Shown here piece by piece: positions 1 through 5,993 of a stretch of 5,993 nucleotides of DNA (position 1 is the stretch's first letter; each line of letters opens with the position of its first letter). The DNA comes from an uncultured Lachnospiraceae bacterium (GTDB taxonomy: Bacteria; Bacillota; Clostridia; Lachnospirales; Lachnospiraceae), in the NCBI GenBank assembly GCA_902473545.1, contig CABRSG010000147.1, forward strand, positions 1 through 5,993, written 5' to 3'. The notes under the pieces were generated by a model. It was given only the letters and a program-made list of their open reading frames with translations. It made no database searches and was not told where the DNA came from. Both the position numbers and the translations under genes were made by a program.

Positions 1-338
1 AACTGCTGCCGCAGGTCGTCCGTCAGCTTCTCCATCTGCTCCGGCGTGACGGCAGATTTGTCGCGCGTCTGCGCCGCCGGAAGCAGAAACAGGTTCTGAT
101 AATGCTTGTCGCGGATCAGCGCCTGCTTTAAGCGGCAGTTCCCCTCGACGACGTCCACCAGATTGTATACGATCCGGTTTTCCAGTCCCATCACCACATC
201 CAGATTCCGAAGTCCGATATCCGTGTCCATCAGAACCGTCTTTTTGCCAAGTTTTGCCAGTCCGGTACCGATATTTGCGGTGGCTGTCGTTTTTCCGACG
301 CCGCCCTTGCCGGACGTCACTACAATTACTTCACTCAT
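1..338 (-). CDS. minD: Septum site-determining ATPase MinD, N-terminal part (runs off left edge)
   Basis: MinD is a ParA/MinD-type ATPase that binds the membrane as an ATP dimer and carries MinC there. The first 112 codons are visible. They begin MSEVIVVTSGKGGVGKTT, containing the deviant Walker A motif with both the signature lysine (K11) and the P-loop lysine (K16). The switch region DTDIGLRNLDVVMGLENR follows at residues 38-55, a near-diagnostic MinD sequence, then YNLVDVVEG and LLPAAQTRDK. The start ATG at 338 is preceded by GGAGG at 351-347 with an 8-base spacer. The membrane-targeting helix at the C-terminus is outside the window. minE, often next in Clostridia, would lie further left and cannot be confirmed. 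Confidence 0.97.
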   Translation of the reverse strand, partial: MSEVIVVTSGKGGVGKTTATANIGTGLAKLGKKTVLMDTDIGLRNLDVVMGLENRIVYNLVDVVEGNCRLKQALIRDKHYQNLFLLPAAQTRDKSAVTPEQMEKLTDDLRQQ

Positions 339-346
339 TTTTTCTT

Positions 347-351
347 CCTCC
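347..351 (-). promoter_or_regulatory. Ribosome binding site of minD
   Basis: GGAGG with an 8-base A-rich spacer before the ATG at 338; the strongest-looking site in the min part of the operon, in contrast to the weak site before minC. Confidence 0.85.
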
Positions 352-396
352 ACACAGCATAATCCGGGCATTTCCCTGCTTATCCTATGTTTACTG

Positions 397-412
397 TACG
401 CCGACGGGCGTA
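397..412 (-). other. Small hairpin directly after the minC stop
   Basis: A perfect 6-base inverted repeat (TACGCC / GGCGTA) with a 4-base loop begins at the base after the minC TGA. No U-rich run follows on the transcribed strand, so it is not a convincing intrinsic terminator. It could mildly attenuate transcription or act as an RNA stability or processing point between minC and minD, or be chance. Confidence 0.3.
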
Positions 413-1123
413 TCATCCGTCTTTCGGCGCTTCCTCCTCCTGCGCAGCGGTGCCGAGCATATCCTCCAGCGTGCTGCGCACAAGGTTCTTTACAAAAATA
501 TGATTATCCTTTATGTAAGCTATTTTGGGATCAAGCGCGTATTCTGCATTGTCGGAGCGCTTCGTGATGGCGCTGCGCGCCATTTTGTCGGCGATCCTTA
601 TCTGGACCGGCTTCATCACAAGCGCGGCAACAAAGCAATCGCGATTGCCGGAGGCTCCGGCATAAACGCTGCCCCGGCAGGAGCCAAGCACAACGACGTT
701 TCCCTTTGATACTACTGATGCGCCGGGATTGACATCGCCGAGAATAACAATGCTTGTCTCCGATTCTATCGTCTGCCCGCCGCGCAGGTTTCCGCGGTAA
801 AACTGTCCTTCCCGCGCCTCCGCTTCACCGGCAAGCCGGATTGCGTGCTCATAATACTGTGCTTCCTCCGGCCGCTCATCCACGATGCAGATCACATGAA
901 TGTGGGAATTCATGACGATCGCGTTAACCAGACGATCCTCCTGGTTCTTCGTCAGCACACGCCCCTGGAACGTCACTGCCATCTTAGCGTCCTTAAAAAA
1001 GTTATCTGCCTCTTTAAATTTTGCGGCGACCGCCTCCGTAAGCTCGGCAAACGGGATATCGGCATCCAGCCGTACAACCAGTCCATATTTATTGCTTTTG
1101 ATTATTACCGGACTATTTTTCAT
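413..1123 (-). CDS. minC: Septum site-determining protein MinC
   Basis: MinC inhibits FtsZ polymerisation and, recruited to the membrane by MinD, blocks division away from midcell. The 236-residue product has both family domains. The N-terminal FtsZ-inhibiting domain (about 1-80) includes VTFQGRVLTKNQEDRLV. The C-terminal right-handed beta-helix domain (about 107-180) is highly typical: YRGNLRGGQ, then GDVNPGASVVSKGNVVVLG, CRGSVYAGASGN and MKPVQIRIAD. The motif usually written RSGQ, part of the MinD-binding face, reads RGGQ here. A 50-residue charged tail follows the helix domain, longer than the few residues after this domain in E. coli-type MinC. The ATG at 1123 is 21 bases after the PBP2 stop, with only a weak GAGTGG site upstream, so translation may depend on the preceding gene. 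minD follows after 74 bases. Confidence 0.97.
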   Translation of the reverse strand: MKNSPVIIKSNKYGLVVRLDADIPFAELTEAVAAKFKEADNFFKDAKMAVTFQGRVLTKNQEDRLVNAIVMNSHIHVICIVDERPEEAQYYEHAIRLAGEAEAREGQFYRGNLRGGQTIESETSIVILGDVNPGASVVSKGNVVVLGSCRGSVYAGASGNRDCFVAALVMKPVQIRIADKMARSAITKRSDNAEYALDPKIAYIKDNHIFVKNLVRSTLEDMLGTAAQEEEAPKDG

Positions 1124-1321
1124 TGCTACACCACTCTTTTTTGCTTAGTCAGTTCTTGCACCGCTGATCGCGCCATTGTAGGAGGCGTGATCGGTGATCA
1201 GCTCATCTTTGTCTTTCAGATCGAAGATGTACTGTATCATATCTTTTGCAAGCAGCGCAGCCAGACCGGACGAATATCCGTTTGTGATACGGCAGGCGAT
1301 CGCGATCTGCGGCTCGTCAAA

Positions 1322-1341
1322 CGGCGGCTCGGTACGCCCGA
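1322..1341 (-). other. Second frameshift with probable small deletion, just after the KTG motif of PBP2
   Basis: The middle frame reads KTGTAEESGVPSR and then turns into nonsense (RLTSRRSRS) ending at TGA 1239-1237. The frame starting ACC at 1333 reads TEPPFDEPQIAIACRITN and continues to TAA at 1147-1145. In class B PBPs about 10-15 residues including an H-A-x-F-x-G-x-A-P strand normally separate the KTG loop from the (D/E)-P-x-I-A-I strand; here that strand is absent. A single deletion of 3n+1 bases (about 25-31) near 1322-1326 would explain both the missing strand and the frame change. A short direct repeat, GAGCCGC, flanks the site (1330-1324 and 1315-1309). The deletion size is inferred from family knowledge, not measured. 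Confidence 0.75.
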
Positions 1342-2198
1342 TTCCTCGGCGGTACCGGTCTTTCCTGCCATTTCAATACCGACATCCTGGATATACGTAT
1401 TATTTTTTACCATCAGATTCATGCCGGTATTGATCGCGTTCCAGAGATAATCGTCCGCTTCCACATAACCGTGAACTGTCGGATTCTGTTCCAGAACAGT
1501 GCGCCCCTCGGAATCGGTAATCTTATCCAGCAGCGTCAGGTCGTAGCAGGTACCGCCGTTGGCGATCGTCGCCACGTATCTTGCAAGCTGTATGGTCGCG
1601 TAGGCGTGGCGTCCCTGTCCCATTGCGGAGGGAGCCATTGCGTTATCAGAAATCTGCGGGGTGCTCTCATCCATCTCAATGCCGGTCTCATCGCCGAGCC
1701 CGAACATTTCGGCATACTTTGTCAGCTTGGCGATACCGGTGGCATCGTCCATATTACCGTCTGCATCACCCACATCTCCCAGGCGCAGACCAATGGTGTT
1801 GAAGTAATAGTTACAGGATTCCTGCAGTGCCGTCGTGAGCGTCAGCGTTCCGTGATACCCCGGATAGATCCAGCAGTTGATCGGCGGGTCAACGTCCTCA
1901 AATTTACCGGTACAGTTGACCGCCTCGTCCACGCCGATCACGCCCTCCATGACGCCGGCAACGCTTGTTACCATTTTAAAGGTAGAACCGGGCGCTGTCA
2001 ATTCCTGTGTTGCTTTGTTGTAGAACGGGCTGGAGGCGTCGGATACCAGCTCCGCGAAATATTCCTCGTCCATATCGTTTGCAAGCCGGTTGTTATCGTA
2101 GCCCGGATAGGTAACGACCGCCAGCGCATTGCCGTTGTTCGGATCCACCACCACAAGCGAGCCGGAGCACGGCGCCACCGCAAATTTGGAAGGCGGGA

Positions 2199-2913
2199 TT
2201 TCCAGATAATATACCTTCTCGCGGATGAAGTCGTAGGCTGAAATGCTGCCGTCCTGCAGGCCGCTGTATGACGCCTCGTCCATCTCCAGAACACCCTGGT
2301 CGAATAACAGACGGCAGAGCGTCTGCGGGCTTAACGTGTCGTCCTCCACCATGTAGCGGTAGACGGTTCTGCTGAAGGCGCGGTCATCGGCGATATATTC
2401 CTCCAGATAATCGCAGAGGTTTGTAAAAATCTCGTCCGAATCCCAGAACTCGCTCTCCTCCATAATGCCGGAAACGTCCAGCCAGTCCTTTGAGATCGCA
2501 TAAGTCAGATATTCCTTTAAGCTGATGCTCTCGTCGTTCGTCCAGGCAATATAGGTGTCGTCCGTTTTGTCGATCGAATCCGTTTTCAGGATGCCAAGCT
2601 CCGGCAGCGTTGTGTCCACAAGGTAGGACATGTAGACCTGCATCGGCGTATCCAGTTCACTGTACGGGCGCGGCGAATCAGAGAGAAGCTCGGCAAGCAG
2701 ATCGTCGAAAATCTCTTCTTCCCGTTTCCGGAGCATCTGGTGAACCTGCTGCTCCAGCTCCGTCGCCTCGCCGGATTCCATATGGGAGACGCTCAGTATA
2801 TTATTTTCAAAAAGCGCATAGTACAGCTCGTACACCGGAATAACAATGTCATCCGTGCTGACAGACTTGTTGTCAAATTCTTTTAGATCCAGTGTTTTAT
2901 CATAAATGATACC
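2199..2913 (-). other. Large insertion domain inside PBP2
   Basis: Between the end of the pedestal domain (LTIKSDYQEAAYHLLEQYI) and the start of the transpeptidase domain (CSGSLVVVDPNNG) lie about 240 residues. In most class B PBPs only about 20 residues separate these points. The insert is acidic, apparently helical and without membrane segments, with many aromatic and Asp/Glu residues (for example SEFWDSDEIF). It keeps an open frame throughout and is compositionally like the rest of the gene. From memory, long PBP2 proteins of this kind occur in Lachnospiraceae and some other Clostridia, so it is probably a lineage trait and not a new acquisition. I do not recognise a known enzymatic fold in it. 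Confidence 0.6.
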
Positions 2914-3479
2914 GGCGATATACTGCTCAAGCAGATGATACGCGGCCTCCTGGTAATCTGATTTGATCGTGAGGTACAGGTCATTTCCTGCCTGCGGCTC
3001 TACGGCGGAATCCTCCTGCAGCACCTTTCCGAGGTTGTTTACATAGACTACCTGCTTGCCGTCGGTACCCTGAAGCTGCGTCTCAAAGTACGCCTCCAGA
3101 CCGACCTTTCCAACGATATCGTTGATATCGTACACCTCTCTGCCAAGCTCCTCGTTGAGGGAGTCGATCTCCTCCGCGGAAATCTGTCCGGTATAGCCGA
3201 TGATATTGGAGTAATACGGGCTGTTGTTGTAGACACGGATAGAGCTTTCAATCACATCCACGCCGACATAATAGCCCTTGCTCTCCATCAGACTGGACAT
3301 CGACTGGTCGGAAATGTCGCGCGCGATCGTGGTGGAGACATATTTCTGGTAGCTGTTCTGGTTGATCGCACTGCGCATCGCGATCATTTTCAATTGGTCT
3401 TCTTTGGAAATGTTCTGCACAAGCCCGTATTCCGCCAGCAGCTCCGCCGGGTAATCCGCCAGCGTAGTGACGCCGTACA

Positions 3480-3501
3480 TGTCGCTGCCGCCGAGCCGTC
3501 A
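3480..3501 (-). other. First frameshift in the PBP2 gene
   Basis: Upstream of this point the family-like reading (ending LVLTSEEAAV) uses codons starting at 4081; downstream, the family-like reading (RLGGSDMYGV and on) is shifted by one base. The shifted frame has a TGA at 3501-3499, so the break must lie between there and about 3480. One extra base, or two missing, would explain it. There is no slippery heptamer, no long homopolymer and no in-frame stop at the shift point, so programmed frameshifting is not supported. Past this point the first frame continues as a non-homologous arginine/histidine-rich tail until its stop at 3248. Confidence 0.88.
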
Positions 3502-4073
3502 CCGCCGCTTCCTCAGACGTCAGCACCAGCGTAGAATCGACTTCCTCGTCCTCCGGCATGGTGGTGTACGGCTTTCCGTAGGCGTCCGCTTTAAAGCGCA
3601 GCAGGCTGTAGCCGCTCTTTGAGAAGGAATATTCTCCCGCATCGTCAAGCTCAACGGCAAAATCACCGGTATAGACATCGTCGCCGTTTGCGTATAAAAT
3701 CTGCATGATCTGGTAGAGATAACCGTTGATCGTCAAATTGCGCACGTCGCTCGCATACAGGTATTCATCGGTATTCGTCACGGAATTGCGGTAATTTCTG
3801 CCTTCGTAGCTGCCGACATCCTGGAACGTCACCTCATACGCAAGCTTGTTGTATGCGATCAGCTTGCCGTCGCTGTCGTAGATACAGCCGCGTGTGCTCG
3901 GAATCGTCGTTTCCTTGCGGATCTGCGTGGTGAAGCTCTCCTGGTAGGTCTCGCCGTTGACGATCTGCAGGTCAAACAGCCTGCGCACCAGCACACATGC
4001 AAGCGCTACAAACAGGACACTGAGAATCAGCATCCTGGAATTTAACAATATTGCAACTCTTTTTCGAAAACGT

Positions 4074-4595
4074 TTAAACAAAACTGCCTACACTCCTTTT
4101 GTCCATTTTTTCTAGTTTCTGGTTCAGCAGCAGGAAAATGCGGTAGCAAATAATCGTGAGAAGGATCGTATAAATCATTTCCGGCAGGATAATGCGCCGA
4201 ATGTAGTAAAACAGGTCTATTCTGCCGCGCAGGAGAAATTTTGTGATGTAAAAGAGACAGCCATACACAAAATCGCCTGCCGCCGTTAAAAGCACGGGCA
4301 TCTTGATGTCCTCGTCATAAAAGATATGATAGCAGTAACCGCTGAAATATCCGATAAACATATAGACGAAGGCACGCAGCCCGATAAACAGATCCGGCAG
4401 CATAAGATCGGTAAGAAGTCCGCACACAAAGCCCAGGAGCAGCCCGGAGCGCTTTCCGCGCATCAGACCGAAGGAAACCGTGAAAACGACCATCAGATTC
4501 GGCGTGATGGAGGCGATGGAAACCGCCGGGAGCAGCGAACACTGCAGCAGCAGGCAGATCAGCATGGTGGCAAACAGAATCAGTTTTGTTCTCAT
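4074..4595 (-). CDS. mreD: Rod shape-determining protein MreD
   Basis: MreD is a small integral membrane partner of MreC in the elongasome; its exact biochemical role is not settled. The 173-residue product is almost entirely hydrophobic, with about five to six predicted membrane segments (near residues 4-22, 28-45, 50-68, 72-92, 101-119 and 132-158) and a short basic C-terminal tail (LEKMDKRS). Length and position directly after mreC fit the family; sequence conservation in MreD is generally low, so context carries much of the call. The ATG at 4595 follows a strong AGGAGGG site with a 7-base spacer. The gene ends in TAA, overlapping the first 8 bases of the PBP2 gene, which suggests translational coupling. 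Confidence 0.93.
   Translation of the reverse strand: MRTKLILFATMLICLLLQCSLLPAVSIASITPNLMVVFTVSFGLMRGKRSGLLLGFVCGLLTDLMLPDLFIGLRAFVYMFIGYFSGYCYHIFYDEDIKMPVLLTAAGDFVYGCLFYITKFLLRGRIDLFYYIRRIILPEMIYTILLTIICYRIFLLLNQKLEKMDKRSVGSFV
4093..4099 (-). promoter_or_regulatory. Ribosome binding site supporting a TTG start for PBP2
   Basis: AAAGGAG lies inside the 3' end of mreD, 11 bases before TTG at 4081. The spacer is a little long. No ATG or GTG is available between the in-frame TAG at 4090 and the conserved N-terminus; the next ATG lies within the membrane anchor region. TTG at 4081 is therefore the best start. Confidence 0.65.
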
Positions 4596-4602
4596 TGCAC
4601 TG

Positions 4603-4609
4603 CCCTCCT
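4603..4609 (-). promoter_or_regulatory. Ribosome binding site of mreD, overlapping the mreC stop
   Basis: AGGAGGG sits seven bases before the mreD ATG at 4595. Its first two bases are the last two of the mreC TAG stop (4610-4608), so ribosomes ending mreC cover the mreD initiation site. This is a typical coupling arrangement. Confidence 0.85.
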
Positions 4610-5453
4610 ATTCTGCGGTCTGCTTCAAATTCTTGATGACGAGCACTTCCTTGATCGACTTAAAATCGACGACCGGAGAGATATAGCCGGATCGCGTCAG
4701 ATTGTTGGAGTCGGTATGGATCTCGCTGATGTAACCGATCAGAATGCCCGGAAGGAACTTGTCGCTGATGTTGGACGTCACGACCGTATCCCCGACCTTG
4801 GCCTTGGAGTCCGGATCGTTCAGCTTTACGAGATTTACCCGGCCCTCGTCAATCAGCGAGAGGTCGCCTGCAATGATACAGGTGTCGTGTGTCTCGGAGA
4901 TCTCCGCGCTCACATTGCTGTAATCGTCGATGATCGCGCGTACCCTTGCGTAATTCGGACCGACCTCCGTGATGATGCCGGCAAGCCCGGCTCCTGCGAT
5001 AACGTTCATATCGACTGCAAGCCCGTCGTCCGCGCCCTTGTCGATCGTGAACATACTGAACCAGTTCCCGGCATTCTCTCTGGAGATCACGCGGGCACCG
5101 ACCTTCTCATAGCTCTCGTACTTGTGGTCGAGGGCGTAGAGGTCGCGCAGACTGTTCAGCTCCTCGCGATCCTGCAAAAGCTGCGTGTTTTCCACGGTAA
5201 GCTCGTCCACCTGTGCCTGCAGCTTCTCGTTTTCCGCCGCCAGGTTCAGATTATCCTCGAAATAATCCATCCTGTCGGAAAGCCAGCCGCCCACCTGGTT
5301 GACACCGGACTGCAGCGGCGTCAGCACGTATCCTGCCGCGTAGTTGAGCGGATTAACCGAAAAGTCAAGCACAAAGCTCAGTATAATGATGATGCCGCTG
5401 ACAATGGAAAGAATAAACAGCAGCGTTTTACTCTTTATGTGATGGTTCTTCAT
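4608..5453 (-). CDS. mreC: Rod shape-determining protein MreC
   Basis: MreC is a membrane-anchored, mostly extracytoplasmic scaffold that links MreB filaments to PBP2/RodA and activates side-wall synthesis. The 281-residue product has the standard MreC plan and length. It has a short basic N-terminus, one transmembrane anchor (about residues 10-30), a heptad-like coiled coil (about 63-107, rich in E/L/Q/N), and a beta-rich C-terminal domain (about 115-275). The family's signature around residues 220-241 is clear (VGDTVVTSNISDKFLPGILI), as is the AGLAGIITEVGPNYARVRAI stretch near 154-173. The ATG at 5453 has a GAGG ribosome binding site just upstream. The TAG stop sits inside the ribosome binding site of mreD. 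No truncation or frame damage is seen, in contrast to the PBP2 gene two positions downstream. Confidence 0.97.
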   Translation of the reverse strand: MKNHHIKSKTLLFILSIVSGIIIILSFVLDFSVNPLNYAAGYVLTPLQSGVNQVGGWLSDRMDYFEDNLNLAAENEKLQAQVDELTVENTQLLQDREELNSLRDLYALDHKYESYEKVGARVISRENAGNWFSMFTIDKGADDGLAVDMNVIAGAGLAGIITEVGPNYARVRAIIDDYSNVSAEISETHDTCIIAGDLSLIDEGRVNLVKLNDPDSKAKVGDTVVTSNISDKFLPGILIGYISEIHTDSNNLTRSGYISPVVDFKSIKEVLVIKNLKQTAE

Positions 5454-5458
5454 AGCTA

Positions 5459-5463
5459 CCTCT
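5459..5463 (-). promoter_or_regulatory. Ribosome binding site of mreC
   Basis: AGAGG lies five bases upstream of the ATG at 5453, within the 24-base gap after the mreB stop. It fixes the mreC start. The gap is too short for an independent promoter plus leader, so mreC is probably cotranscribed with mreB. Confidence 0.7.
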
Positions 5464-5477
5464 GCGTTGTAAGTATT

Positions 5478-5993
5478 TTATATCGTCGTTCCGGTAAGAT
5501 CCTTCAGCGAAAACGTACACTCTGAAAGTTCCGGATGGTTCATGATCGTCTGTATGCCGTGCAGGGTGGTAAGCCCCGGCTCGCGCACCATGGAAATCGG
5601 GATATTAAGCTCCTGGCGCATATAATCGGACAGGTTTGGAATCAATGAGGTACCGCCCGTAAGACAAAGTCCTGCTTCCAGGATGTCGTGATAAAACTGC
5701 GGCGGGAGACGGTCTATGATTCCGCAAAGCTCATCGGCGATTGTTTTTATTGTACCCGTAATGGCACAGCTGACTGCCATGGATGTAATTTCCGCGCTGA
5801 CAGGAACTCCGGAAATGGTGCTGATCCCGAATACCGTGATGGAATCCGCCGGGCCGTCGATCATATAGGAAAGCCGGTTTTTCAGAACCGCCGCCGTTTT
5901 CATGCCGATGTTCAGGTGATACATTCGCCGCACCATGGTGGCGATATCTTCATCCAGCGTATGTCCGCCGATCGGAAGCGTTTTGCTGAGCAG
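5478..5993 (-). CDS. mreB: MreB-family actin-like rod-shape protein, C-terminal half (5' end outside window)
   Basis: MreB is a bacterial actin that polymerises under the membrane and positions the side-wall peptidoglycan synthesis machinery. Only the last 171 codons are visible; the open frame runs off the right edge at 5993, so the internal ATG at 5936 is not the true start. Recognition rests on GGHTLDEDI, matching the family's G-D-x-M-D-E-A-I stretch, followed by an IG-x-x-TA segment, and on AGLCLTGGTSLIPNL near the C-terminus, matching the LTGGGALL nucleotide-binding loop of MreB. The protein is divergent: the usual IGERTAEEIKIEIG stretch reads IGMKTAAVLKNRLS, losing its acidic residues, and TGGG reads TGGT. 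It ends with TAA, 24 bases before mreC. The mreC-mreD-PBP2 genes downstream make an MreB role much more likely than another actin-like ATPase, but a diverged paralogue (Mbl/MreBH-like) remains possible. Confidence 0.87.
   Translation of the reverse strand: MLSKTLPIGGHTLDEDIATMVRRMYHLNIGMKTAAVLKNRLSYMIDGPADSITVFGISTISGVPVSAEITSMAVSCAITGTIKTIADELCGIIDRLPPQFYHDILEAGLCLTGGTSLIPNLSDYMRQELNIPISMVREPGLTTLHGIQTIMNHPELSECTFSLKDLTGTTI

Larger units (their letters stand above)
1145..4081 (-). pseudogene. mrdA: Class B penicillin-binding protein 2 (elongasome transpeptidase), broken by two frameshifts
   Basis: PBP2 cross-links peptidoglycan strands made by RodA during side-wall growth. Read across both lesions the product would have about 978 residues. 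It has a cytoplasmic basic N-terminus, one membrane anchor (residues 15-35), and a pedestal domain beginning with RGCIYDSDGKLIAYN (64-78) and containing VGKVGLEAYFE. An unusual insertion of about 240 residues follows (2913-2199), then the transpeptidase domain from DPNNGNALAVVTYPGYD. All three active-site motifs are visible: STFK (Ser codon at 1986-1984), SCN (1818-1810) and KTG (1362-1354). Residues 1 to about 197 lie in one frame (4081 to about 3493), the middle in another (about 3498 to 1325), and the last 62 codons (1333-1145) again in the first. As read, translation from 4081 stops at 3248 after 277 residues, leaving anchor plus partial pedestal. The middle frame has an ATG at 3480 and a 747-codon reading, but no anchor and no clear ribosome binding site. 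The start is TTG at 4081, the only start after an in-frame TAG at 4090. Identity is near certain; whether the damage is real or a sequencing error is not decidable here. Confidence 0.93.

Noticed and set aside
397..412. Intrinsic terminator between minC and minD
   Set aside because: The stem is only six base pairs and no U tract follows, so it is kept only as a low-confidence hairpin.
1471..2241. Open reading frame of 256 codons on the plus strand, antisense to the PBP2 transpeptidase region
   Set aside because: It is an antisense shadow of a conserved coding region containing the SxxK and SxN motifs; its His/Arg/Val-rich translation resembles no family.
3112..3130. Repeated palindromic GATATCGTT units
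   Set aside because: They encode the conserved YDINDIVGK stretch of PBP2; the repetition follows from the Asp-Ile codons and is too short to suggest a regulatory site.
3248..3480. C-terminal 77 residues of the first-frame reading of PBP2, as a genuine alternative protein tail
   Set aside because: The same bases encode a conserved PBP2 pedestal sequence in the shifted frame; the Arg/His-rich tail is what out-of-frame reading of it gives.
3480..3501. Programmed ribosomal frameshifting as the explanation of the first PBP2 break
   Set aside because: No slippery heptamer, no stop codon or rare codon at the shift point in the incoming frame, and a second unrelated break near the 3' end also disrupts the gene.
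4326..5525. Open reading frame of 399 codons on the plus strand, antisense to mreC and part of mreD
   Set aside because: It mirrors two confident genes, has a composition skewed to Asp/Arg/Val/His/Gln typical of antisense shadows, no recognisable domain and no credible ribosome binding site.
1..5993. Mobile element, CRISPR array, tRNA or rRNA, toxin-antitoxin or defence genes
   Set aside because: Nearly every base is accounted for by six known housekeeping genes; no transposase, array-like repeats or RNA gene sequences are visible on either strand.

Overview
The window is one co-directional block of six cell-shape and division-site genes, all on the minus strand. In transcription order (right to left) they are mreB (3' part), mreC, mreD, a class B penicillin-binding protein of the PBP2/MrdA type, minC and minD (5' part). 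This order, the moderately high GC content, the GGAGG-type ribosome binding sites, the divergent MreB and a PBP2 with a very long insertion all point to a Clostridia genome, most likely Lachnospiraceae. That placement is inference from gene order and protein character, not from a search.

Layout: 5993-5478 is the C-terminal half of MreB. 5453-4608 is MreC and 4595-4074 is MreD. 4081-1145 is the PBP2 gene, 1123-413 is MinC, and 338-1 is the start of MinD. Gaps are 24, 12, -8, 21 and 74 bases. I see no convincing terminator or promoter between any of the genes, so the block reads as one operon. The mreC stop codon lies inside the mreD ribosome binding site, and mreD overlaps the TTG start of the PBP2 gene, both arrangements that suggest coupled translation.

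How the genes work together: MreB, MreC, MreD and PBP2 form the core of the elongasome that inserts side-wall peptidoglycan. MinC and MinD keep the division ring away from the poles. The layout ties elongation to division-site placement in one transcript. RodA, the usual glycosyltransferase partner of PBP2, and MinE are not in the window; they may lie beyond its left edge.

The main anomaly is the PBP2 gene. Its frame is broken twice: at about 3480-3500, and at about 1322-1341 just after the KTG active-site motif. At the second break a stretch of roughly 8-10 residues that should form the next strand of the transpeptidase sheet also seems to be missing. The two shifts cancel, so the last 62 codons are back in the first frame. 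Either this strain carries a broken PBP2 next to intact partners, or the assembly is wrong at two GC-rich spots. I found no new defence system, mobile element, CRISPR array or RNA gene; apart from the broken PBP2 this is a recognisable housekeeping operon.
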